This document shows positions 1 to 5,813 of a stretch of 12,172 nucleotides of DNA, in pieces. A program made the translations under genes and the position numbers. Every line of letters starts with the position of its first letter. Position 1 is the stretch's first letter. The notes beneath the pieces were generated by a model, which was not told the DNA's origin, searched no databases, and was given only the letters and a program-made list of their open reading frames with translations. Origin of the DNA: Phycisphaerae bacterium (GTDB lineage: Bacteria > Planctomycetota > Phycisphaerae > UBA1845); contig BQJS01000150.1 of assembly GCA_021604825.1 (NCBI GenBank), positions 1 through 12,172 of the forward strand, read 5' to 3'.

Positions 1-146
1 AGCAGCGGAATGCCTGTCAGGTCGCCGACAACGCGAACTCCGGGCACTTTCGTGGTTCCGTCCTCGCGGACATCAGGCAGCCTCTCGACGGTGCCAGCCG
101 GCCAAGAGGTGTGCAACCAACGCGTGTATCGTTTGATTGGATTCAT
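1..146 (-). CDS. Probable FAD/NAD(P)-dependent oxidoreductase, N-terminal fragment
   Basis: Forty-eight codons are visible and the gene continues beyond the left edge. The product begins MNPIKRYTRWLHTSWPAG, followed by an acidic stretch and then VPGVRVVGDLTGIPL. The VPGxxVVGDLTG segment resembles the FAD-contacting 'G-x-x-x-x-GD' motif of thioredoxin-reductase-like and pyridine-nucleotide-disulfide flavoproteins, here close to the N-terminus instead of near the C-terminus. I recall flavoprotein-like oxidoreductases from planctomycetes opening with very similar sequence, but cannot verify it here. The start is the ATG at 146, preceded by an AAAGG ribosome binding site (151-155) with a short 4-base spacer. 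No better ATG lies just upstream, although the frame stays open for some distance. A candidate promoter (220-248) and a 7-bp hairpin (161-179) lie upstream. The gene seems to be its own transcription unit, 231 bp below the HDOD-GGDEF gene. The reading frame is well supported; the precise enzyme activity is unknown. Confidence 0.6.
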   Translation of the reverse strand, partial: MNPIKRYTRWLHTSWPAGTVERLPDVREDGTTKVPGVRVVGDLTGIPL

Positions 147-160
147 AAGACCTTTGGATT

Positions 161-179
161 TCAATCCTGTCGGGATTGA
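161..179 (-). promoter_or_regulatory. Leader hairpin just upstream of the ribosome binding site
   Basis: Perfect 7-bp inverted repeat, TCAATCC / GGATTGA, with a 5-base loop. It sits five bases upstream of the AAAGG ribosome binding site of the oxidoreductase gene and inside the leader predicted from the candidate promoter at 220-248. It could affect mRNA stability or ribosome access. No T-tract follows, so it is not a terminator. Its role is inferred from position only. Confidence 0.3.
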
Positions 180-219
180 TTGCAAGATTCTCAAGATCTG
201 CCGGACCAATGTTGTGGAG

Positions 220-248
220 ATTGTGAACGTGCGGCGGTGGTTTGGCAA
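220..248 (-). promoter_or_regulatory. Candidate sigma-70-like promoter for the left-edge oxidoreductase
   Basis: On the minus strand TTGCCA (243-248, 5 of 6 matches to TTGACA) is followed after exactly 17 bases by CACAAT (220-225, 4 of 6 matches to TATAAT). Transcription would start near 213, giving a leader of about 65 bases that contains the hairpin at 161-179. Found by eye; planctomycete promoters are poorly characterised. Confidence 0.35.
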
Positions 249-377
249 GCACCAACGAGATGGCTCGGGAAAGTCTACGTCGATTTGCGTTCTGTCGGGT
301 ACTGTCGAGAGTTGATCTAAAGTCGTCCGACTCGCCACAAACAACTCACGAGCCTCGTGTCGGCATCAGAAGGCTGA

Positions 378-1901
378 CTACGTGGCGTGTGATCGGGATT
401 GTCGGGCAGACGACCGCTTGTTTTCGTACATGGCGATGTCGACGCGCTCAATGAACCGATCAATGTCGAACGACGGCGGGATCGCCTCCAACCATTCTGC
501 TCCCATGCTGACCTTGACGTCGAAATGCTGGTCACGCCATGAGACTGAGTCGGTGCTGATTGCAGAGACCATTCGCTCAAAGGCGAGGGTACTGTCTTCT
601 TTCGACAACCCTTCCAGCATGATAAGAAACTCATCACCACCCCATCGACAGATGAGTTCTCCACCGCGAATCTCCGACTGTAATCGGCGTGCTACCGTTT
701 GCAGAATTTCATCACCGCAAGCGTGACCGTGGTCGTCGTTGAACGATTTAAAATCGTCGATGTCGATCAGCGCCAACGCCAACGAGCGATTGCCTGCCCG
801 GGCACGTTTCACCATATTTTCGGATTCTCGAGCAAATCCATCTCGATTAAGCAGGCCCGTCAGCGCATCGTGGGCTGCGCGCTCTTCGGCATCGCGATGC
901 TTTGACTCGGTTTCCAGCATGTGGCGCGTCAGGTATTGATTGTCTGCGGCGAGTTTCTGGTTCTCTATGATCGCATTCGCATTGATTTGAGACAACACCA
1001 GACACGCGCGTGCCGTCAACTCGCTTAGGGATATGTCGCAGCCGTCCCTACCAGAAAGCAACTCGGTCAACGACTCGAAGCGCTCCTGCACATCGTCGAC
1101 CAATTGCGTTGCGCTCGCCCAGTGACCCGCGAGGCTTTCCTTGATAACCCCGTCCAACGCGAGGAAATCAGGCTGCGCCCAACAGCGAAAATCGTGTGGG
1201 AAGTAGCCCATTGCCAAACCGACCGGATCGGTGCGGCGCCCCGGCATACCGTCGGCGTATATGCCACAATGGTGTTGACGAATTGCTTCTGGAAAGGGCT
1301 GTGGCAATCCGATTCGTTCGGCCAGGCATGCACCAACTTCCGCGTGATCCATCCCGAAGACGTTGCGTTCGTATTCGAGGCGATCTGACAAGCCCACCGT
1401 CTCGTCGCGCAGCATTTTGGCGTATTCGACGCCGTCGCAAGAAACCATCAGCGCCACGCCAATGTCTTGCAACAATCCAAGCGTAAACATGTCCCTAGAC
1501 CAGCCGTCGGAAAATCCTTTGGTCAGAAGTTCGCCAGAGGATGCTTTCAAGACTGCCGCTTGCCAGAAGGCGCTTGTATCGTCCTTGCTGAGATTCCAAC
1601 CTTGATAAAGCCCGGTGAGGCTGTGAGACACGCAGAGCGATTTGGCATTGGATACACCAAGTAGACTGACCGCCTGATTGATGCTCCTGATCTTCCGGCT
1701 GAGTCCAAACCAGGCGGAGTTGGCCAAGCTCAGGAATCTGGCGCTGAGCGACGCATCAACAGCCACCAGTTCGGCAAGATCTGCGCAACCTGCTTCGGGA
1801 TCGCGGCACCGCTCGACCACCTGGACGGCTACATCGATCGACGTTGGGAGGTGTTGAACATCTTCAATACGCTGGTTTAATAGCTTGGCAGACTCAGTCA
1901 T
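378..1901 (-). CDS. HDOD domain - GGDEF diguanylate cyclase fusion protein
   Basis: A cytoplasmic signalling protein of 507 aa from the chosen start. Residues about 15-215 form an HDOD domain (hydrophobic core around LANSAWFGL, AVSLLGV, LQDIGVALM, and MDHAEVGACLAERIGLP, the typical HDOD helix), a non-catalytic relative of HD phosphohydrolases used as a sensory or protein-interaction module. A charged linker (about 310-345) follows, then a GGDEF domain (about 345-500) with HDALTGLLNRDGF, LIDIDDFKSFNDDHGH and an intact RWGGDEF signature at about 419-425. The domain therefore probably makes cyclic di-GMP from two GTP. The inhibitory RxxD site expected five residues before GGDEF reads RGGE, so product inhibition may be weakened. 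The start at 1901 is preferred because GAGG (1908-1911) lies 6 bases before the ATG. An in-frame ATG at 1982 would add 27 residues but has no good ribosome binding site. No obvious terminator follows the stop at 378. The gene is separated from the upstream gene by an intrinsic terminator, so it is probably monocistronic. Confidence 0.92.
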   Translation of the reverse strand: MTESAKLLNQRIEDVQHLPTSIDVAVQVVERCRDPEAGCADLAELVAVDASLSARFLSLANSAWFGLSRKIRSINQAVSLLGVSNAKSLCVSHSLTGLYQGWNLSKDDTSAFWQAAVLKASSGELLTKGFSDGWSRDMFTLGLLQDIGVALMVSCDGVEYAKMLRDETVGLSDRLEYERNVFGMDHAEVGACLAERIGLPQPFPEAIRQHHCGIYADGMPGRRTDPVGLAMGYFPHDFRCWAQPDFLALDGVIKESLAGHWASATQLVDDVQERFESLTELLSGRDGCDISLSELTARACLVLSQINANAIIENQKLAADNQYLTRHMLETESKHRDAEERAAHDALTGLLNRDGFARESENMVKRARAGNRSLALALIDIDDFKSFNDDHGHACGDEILQTVARRLQSEIRGGELICRWGGDEFLIMLEGLSKEDSTLAFERMVSAISTDSVSWRDQHFDVKVSMGAEWLEAIPPSFDIDRFIERVDIAMYENKRSSARQSRSHAT

Positions 1902-2094
1902 TCGGCCCCTCGACAAGGAGTCTCTATCGTTCGCCCGGACGCCACCCGAACTTGCATGGATGCCCGCCAAGTAATTCGACATACTGGGGCGTTCGCCTTA
2001 GCCAAACTAGGGAAGTTACCCCGATTCTTGAAGCGGGCCATTTTTCCGGACGCGCCATGTCACCCAATGATTGGCGATACAATTCAAGTCATCT

Positions 2095-2134
2095 CAAATA
2101 AAAAAGCCGCAGCGCAAGGGACATGCGCTGCGGC
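2095..2134 (-). terminator. Strong rho-independent terminator after the large secreted-protein gene
   Basis: A perfect 11-bp GC-rich stem (GCCGCAGCGCA, 2106-2116, paired with TGCGCTGCGGC, 2124-2134) with a 7-base loop. On the minus strand it is followed by TTTTTTATTT (2105 down to 2096). It begins 24 bases after the stop codon of the 2159-5338 gene. There is no T-run on the plus-strand side, so it works in one direction. Confidence 0.9.
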
Positions 2135-2158
2135 CTAGGATCTACTCAGACGATGGCT

Positions 2159-5100
2159 TTAGGGAATTCCACCGGTAAACACAGACTGAAGCAATTTGCC
2201 GTCTACCAAGTCTACGTCGCCGTCTTGATCGATGTCGGCGTATACACATTCCGGAAGGACGTAACCTGCACCCGGACCAGCGAGACAATCGGTAAAGTCA
2301 GGCAGGTCGCCGAGGTCGACTTCCGTGTCACCGTTAATGTCACCCCACCCTGGCATTGGGATTGGCGCGATGGCACCGGTAAAGAACTCGGCATCCAAGA
2401 CGACCACCGGCTGACCGTTGAGGTCGATGGTCAGTTCATTTGACCCAACCCGAATCGACCCTTCCGGAATGAACGTGCGCGTCTCAGGTTCCCCGTAAAC
2501 AAGCATCCCGTTTGGATCGAGATCACCGTAAACGACCCCGTTGACCGACACGCTGACCGAACCCGGGGCGAAAGTTCCGCTGGTGAGAATTCGGATGAAG
2601 GGATGGTTGTTCGGATCTCGGTTCATACCGTATTTCAATTCAGGCGATACGACAAACTCCCGCTCAACGAGTCCAGGGCCGCCTCTTCCTACGGACCGCC
2701 TGGGCGGCGAGTTCACCGTGGGAACTGAAGCGAATCCATGATCACCTCCAAAAATCAGAAGTTCCTCGTTGGGGTTGAATGTTCCGTTGGTCGTCATATC
2801 CACGATCAGTTGGCAAAGGTCGCCAACGGTCGCGGGAAGGATGTTCGCGTTGGGAACACCTGAACTTGTACAGGGGTTCTTGGTACCCGTTCCGAACAAG
2901 ACGTGGACGCTTGTCCCGTTGGTGTCCAGGTCACCCCATTGACTTTCAAGCAACTCGCAGAATCGAGTGATCTCGTTTTCGATTCCGACCTGATCGGTGA
3001 TTCCAGCGATGAAGATTGCATGGTGGCTGGTTGCTTCAGAATCAAACAACGGGATGGTTTCACCGCCTGCTTTGTCGCCCGTCGTATAGACAGGCCGCTC
3101 AACCCATCGACTGCCGGGTCGATTGATGGGACTGGCTGCGTCGGTGCGCGATGCCACTTTTAATGCCTGCAATACCGTACCATTGGTATTGATCAATGCA
3201 TCGCGCAGCGCCCGCGTCCAGCGCCCCATCGGGTCTGGCGCAGCATCCACTTCACCCTTGGCGGTTTCGTTACTCCTTGCTGCGGTTCCACCCACCCAAC
3301 AGACGATGTTTCCGAACGCCTTCGCGATGTCGTTGAGCATTCCGCCCGACTGGCACGATTGGAAGAATATCTTCACATGCTTGATGTTGGCGACCGGGTT
3401 GGGGCCGTTCGTATTGATCAACGCCTCCTTGAGTTTCGCGGCCAGGAAATCATCGCGCACCCATGAATCAAGTGGGAATCCGTTGGTGTCGGGAATGACG
3501 AATCCATTGGAATTAAGTGCAATCGTTCCATTTGAGTTGAACCTGACTTTGAGTGGCAACCCATCCGTTCCGACAAATAGCGGTCCATTGCTGGCACGAA
3601 GCAAAAGCGACAGGTACGAATGCTTGCCTGCCGGTTCTTCAGCTTCGTCGATGATGCCGTTGGTGTTGGCGTCTGCGCTACTTCCCTCTGCGATCTCGAT
3701 CTCGTCCGGCAATCCGTTGTAATTCAAATCCGAATATCGGCACGCGAGAATGTCGCAAAGATCCGGAATGCCGTTGGTGTCCAAATCGGTGGCTGTCCCT
3801 TGGGCAATTTCCCACGAATCGGGGACATCATTCTCATTACAGTCAGGCTCGCATTCATCGGGTATACCGTTGGTGTTTATATCGTTACTGGTGGTACCAG
3901 CGATGTCGACCTCGTCTGGAACGCCATTGCCGTTGCAATCAGGCTCGCATTCATCTGGTATGCCGTTGGTGTTGACGTCGTTGCTGGTTGTCCCAGCGAT
4001 GTCTACTGCGTCAGGCACGCTATTACCGTTGCAATCAGGCTCGCATTCATCGGGGACACCATTGGTGTTTACATCGTTGCTGGTCGTACCTGCAATGTCG
4101 ACTTCGTCTGGAACTCCGTTGCTGTTACAGTCGGGCTCGCATTCATCAGGAATGCTATTGGAGTTGACATCGTTGCTGGTCGTACCTGCGATGTCCACTT
4201 CATCTGGAACACCGTTCTCATTGCAATCCTGTTGGCATTCGTCAGGCACACCGTTCGAATCCACGTCGTTGCTGGTTGTCCCGGTGATATCCACTTCATC
4301 CGGAACACCGTTCTCGTTGCAGTCGCTGCAATCAACTTCCTGACACATGCTGCCCAGGGAGCGCGGATACCCGCCACTTTGGATGCATTCTGAGATGATG
4401 ACTTGGGTGCAAGTGGTATCCGGGTGACAACATGCGGCGGTCAACACCGGGCAAGTCGTATTATTGCAATTGGTGCCGGGCCCCTGCGGAATTCCACTGA
4501 GAAAATTCATGCAATCGTCAACGGACGCTTCCGTGCAAACTCCGGACAGTGGATCGCAGCAGGCTTGAATGGCCCCTCCCCCTGTACACGCTTCAAACCC
4601 ACACGTGGTTGCAGCTCCTTGTGGTGTCCCGTTCTGAATGACGCACTGTGCCGGATCAATCTCTGCACAGCTTCCACCCGAGAAGCAGCACGCCTCTGGT
4701 TGTTGCGGATTGCAAACTCCCTGAATGCAATCGGTCCCGGGCCCTTGCGGAAGCCCATCAATATTGAAGATGCAGAAATCTGGCGTCACATTCAAACATC
4801 CGGTCGCACCAAAACAACAGGCCTCAGCTTCCTGACAAACCGCCGTCTGGCAATCGCTCGCGGTCCCTTGCGGTATTCCGTTGATTTTTTCGCAAACGAA
4901 TGGATCCTCGAGGACGCAATTTCCATTGGGCAAACAACAGGCCTCTTGTGCGCCGCCGGTGCAAGGCGTGATTTGACAATCTGATCCCGGTCCTTGAGGC
5001 GTTCCAGGAAAATTGAAACAATCGGACGGATCGAGCTGGAGGCACCCACTGCTTTGATCGCAGCAAGCTTCGGAAAACGGACAGTTTGCGCCGCAGAGAT

Positions 5101-5338
5101 TGATCGCCTCGTCAACGCAAATCGCGTCCCACTCGGTATCGCAGCAGAAAGTATCTTGTCCGCAAACGCAAGAAACGATTGACGGTTGATCACACCCAGT
5201 GGTTGGGTGCGCGAGGCAACAGTCTTCAGCAGGGACGCCACGTTGTTGCGCGTGAAGCGACGCGGCGCTTGCGGTGATCACGAGGAACGCCGCGATGCGA
5301 ATCATGCGTTGGCCAAGTGGACTTGATGCGGGGAGCAT
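2159..5338 (-). CDS. Large secreted Ca-binding multidomain protein with a C13/caspase-like region in permuted order and a dockerin-like C-terminus
   Basis: A 1059-aa exported protein. In order: signal peptide (1-30, cleavage after SLHA); an N-terminal Cys-rich segment with FCCDTEWDAICV (about 64-75); six Cys-rich modules of 40-43 residues opening with ACC at 91, 133, 173, 216, 259 and 302 and carrying a G-x-P-Q-G motif (YPRS in the last); six 32-residue TSP3-like repeats (339-530, DCNxNGVPDEVDIAGTTSND pattern) plus a decayed seventh to about 568; a region (about 572-880) with the Cys motif QSCQSGG (Cys662) and, further on, HAIFIAG (773-779) and GGDHG (His867), as in clan CD cysteine peptidases but in reversed order; a beta-rich segment; and two dockerin-like Ca loops (GDINGDTEVDLGD near 999, DIDQDGDVDLVD near 1035). 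The start at 5338 has GGAGGA (5345-5350) 6 bases upstream and directly precedes the signal peptide; a longer frame from 5500 lacks such support. It may be a Ca-stabilised surface or extracellular peptidase, but activity is inferred. It is monocistronic, with a candidate promoter above and a terminator below. Confidence 0.9.
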   Translation of the reverse strand: MLPASSPLGQRMIRIAAFLVITASAASLHAQQRGVPAEDCCLAHPTTGCDQPSIVSCVCGQDTFCCDTEWDAICVDEAINLCGANCPFSEACCDQSSGCLQLDPSDCFNFPGTPQGPGSDCQITPCTGGAQEACCLPNGNCVLEDPFVCEKINGIPQGTASDCQTAVCQEAEACCFGATGCLNVTPDFCIFNIDGLPQGPGTDCIQGVCNPQQPEACCFSGGSCAEIDPAQCVIQNGTPQGAATTCGFEACTGGGAIQACCDPLSGVCTEASVDDCMNFLSGIPQGPGTNCNNTTCPVLTAACCHPDTTCTQVIISECIQSGGYPRSLGSMCQEVDCSDCNENGVPDEVDITGTTSNDVDSNGVPDECQQDCNENGVPDEVDIAGTTSNDVNSNSIPDECEPDCNSNGVPDEVDIAGTTSNDVNTNGVPDECEPDCNGNSVPDAVDIAGTTSNDVNTNGIPDECEPDCNGNGVPDEVDIAGTTSNDINTNGIPDECEPDCNENDVPDSWEIAQGTATDLDTNGIPDLCDILACRYSDLNYNGLPDEIEIAEGSSADANTNGIIDEAEEPAGKHSYLSLLLRASNGPLFVGTDGLPLKVRFNSNGTIALNSNGFVIPDTNGFPLDSWVRDDFLAAKLKEALINTNGPNPVANIKHVKIFFQSCQSGGMLNDIAKAFGNIVCWVGGTAARSNETAKGEVDAAPDPMGRWTRALRDALINTNGTVLQALKVASRTDAASPINRPGSRWVERPVYTTGDKAGGETIPLFDSEATSHHAIFIAGITDQVGIENEITRFCELLESQWGDLDTNGTSVHVLFGTGTKNPCTSSGVPNANILPATVGDLCQLIVDMTTNGTFNPNEELLIFGGDHGFASVPTVNSPPRRSVGRGGPGLVEREFVVSPELKYGMNRDPNNHPFIRILTSGTFAPGSVSVSVNGVVYGDLDPNGMLVYGEPETRTFIPEGSIRVGSNELTIDLNGQPVVVLDAEFFTGAIAPIPMPGWGDINGDTEVDLGDLPDFTDCLAGPGAGYVLPECVYADIDQDGDVDLVDGKLLQSVFTGGIP
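3749..4324 (-). repeat. Six tandem 96-bp repeats encoding TSP3-like Ca-binding units
   Basis: Six in-phase copies of exactly 96 bp (32 residues each) within the 2159-5338 gene. Each copy reads D-C-N-x-N-x-V-P-D, then a V-D-I-x-G-T-T-S-N-D core, then D/N-x-N-x-I/V-P-D-E-C; the sixth copy has diverged in its second half. A more decayed seventh copy continues to about 3635. Asp/Asn-rich DxNxNGxxD loops of this kind bind calcium in thrombospondin type 3 repeats. The near-identity of copies 2-5 at DNA level suggests recent duplication or gene conversion, and copy number may vary between strains. Confidence 0.93.
4325..5068 (-). repeat. Six degenerate Cys-rich protein modules
   Basis: Six modules of about 40-43 residues within the 2159-5338 product, starting at residues 91, 133, 173, 216, 259 and 302. 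The consensus is ACC-x(4-6)-C-x(6-7)-C, a variable stretch with G-x-P-Q-G, then C-x(4)-C. The number and spacing of cysteines are kept while other residues vary, pointing to a conserved disulfide pattern in an exported protein. The repeats are visible in protein but only weakly in DNA, so they are older than the adjacent 96-bp array. Function unknown; binding or a rigid stalk are possible. Confidence 0.85.
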
Positions 5339-5352
5339 GGATCTTCCTCCAT

Positions 5353-5369
5353 TCAAGAGAAACTCTTGA
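5353..5369 (-). promoter_or_regulatory. Leader hairpin adjoining the Shine-Dalgarno of the large secreted-protein gene
   Basis: Perfect 7-bp inverted repeat TCAAGAG / CTCTTGA with a 3-base loop, two bases upstream of the GGAGGA ribosome binding site. If the candidate promoter at 5374-5401 is used, the transcript would begin almost exactly at this hairpin. 5'-terminal stem-loops of that type are known to protect mRNAs from decay in other bacteria. Whether it does so here is inference. Confidence 0.4.
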
Positions 5370-5373
5370 TCGA

Positions 5374-5401
5374 ATTCTATGACACAATTGAGTTTGGTCG
5401 A
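5374..5401 (-). promoter_or_regulatory. Candidate promoter for the large secreted-protein gene
   Basis: Minus-strand TCGACC (5396-5401, 4 of 6 matches to TTGACA), a 16-base spacer, then TAGAAT (5374-5379, 5 of 6 matches to TATAAT). The predicted start lies near 5367-5370, just at the leader hairpin and about 30 bases from the ATG. It abuts the T-run of the candidate terminator at 5401-5437. Moderate to weak match. Confidence 0.35.
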
Positions 5402-5437
5402 AAAAATGCCAGCGCAAGAATCTGCATCCAGGCATTT
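5401..5437 (-). terminator. Candidate intrinsic terminator upstream of the large secreted-protein gene
   Basis: AAATGCC (5431-5437) and GGCATTT (5404-5410) form a 7-bp stem on the minus strand, with a 20-base loop and a run of six Ts (5406 down to 5401). The large loop and AT-rich base make it weaker than the terminator at 2095-2134. Its position suits blocking read-through from the DUF6263-like gene into the next gene. Confidence 0.35.
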
Positions 5438-5570
5438 GAGTCTTGAATGGCGCTGCACAAGTATGTCAGCGTGCGACCGAGCAACGTGCGGCCCGAGCAA
5501 GGTAAATGATAGCGAAACGAGAACGTCGAATGCAATTCATATCGCCGATTCACAATTTCACAGGCCGTCA

Positions 5571-5708
5571 TGTGTATTTGGGGCGTTTTTCGTCGCCTCG
5601 CAAAGCCGATATGGCAACGATCCACGCATCCGTAACCTTCAGTGCGTAGACGAACTTGCGGTCCTACAGCATGCGATAGCCGCGATCTTCAGCGATTCTG
5701 ACGCGCAT
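5571..5708 (-). pseudogene. Possible decayed small ORF interrupted by an in-frame TAG
   Basis: In one minus-strand frame, ATG at 5708 opens MRVRIAEDRGYRML, then TAG (5664-5666), then 31 more codons that look protein-like (DRKFVYALKVTDAWIVAI, then SALRGDEKRPKYT) before TGA at 5568-5570. The hydrophobic/charged alternation after the stop resembles the C-terminal half of a small globular protein. A single base change of the TAG would join the parts. I do not recognise a family, the N-terminal side is short, and no ribosome binding site was found. It could equally be chance in a 475-bp intergenic region. Confidence 0.2.
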
Positions 5709-5813
5709 GTTGTGCCGCAGAACGAAACGAACCCGCAGCCTAGCCGAGTGTCAGGCAATCGCGGGCATATTCTGAAGAAGCGTGAAATGGTGGAACAACT
5801 GGGGCGGGGCCAT

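Larger units (their letters stand above)
5339..5813. other. 475-bp intergenic region
   Basis: Between the stop of the DUF6263-like gene (5814) and the start of the large secreted-protein gene. From right to left it holds a featureless stretch, a possible decayed small ORF (5571-5708), a candidate terminator (5401-5437), a candidate promoter (5374-5401), a leader hairpin (5353-5369) and the GGAGGA ribosome binding site (5345-5350). No other gene can be supported. Confidence 0.6.

Noticed and set aside
10..315. Plus-strand frame of 101 codons and a minus-strand frame at 73-255 near the left edge
   Set aside because: A third frame, minus strand from 146, gives a strongly family-like oxidoreductase N-terminus with a ribosome binding site; the other two overlap it and have no recognisable features.
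301..377. Small inverted repeat CACGAG / CTCGTG after the HDOD-GGDEF stop as a terminator
   Set aside because: The loop would be a single base and no T-run follows, so it is not a credible intrinsic terminator.
3620..4393. Two overlapping plus-strand open frames with repetitive translations
   Set aside because: They are the antisense image of the 96-bp TSP3 repeat array; the repeat keeps all frames open. The minus-strand reading gives the sensible Ca-binding motif.
5339..5500. Upstream extension of the large secreted protein to an ATG at 5500
   Set aside because: The added 54 residues would precede the signal peptide, and the strong GGAGGA site at 5345-5350 marks 5338 as the start.
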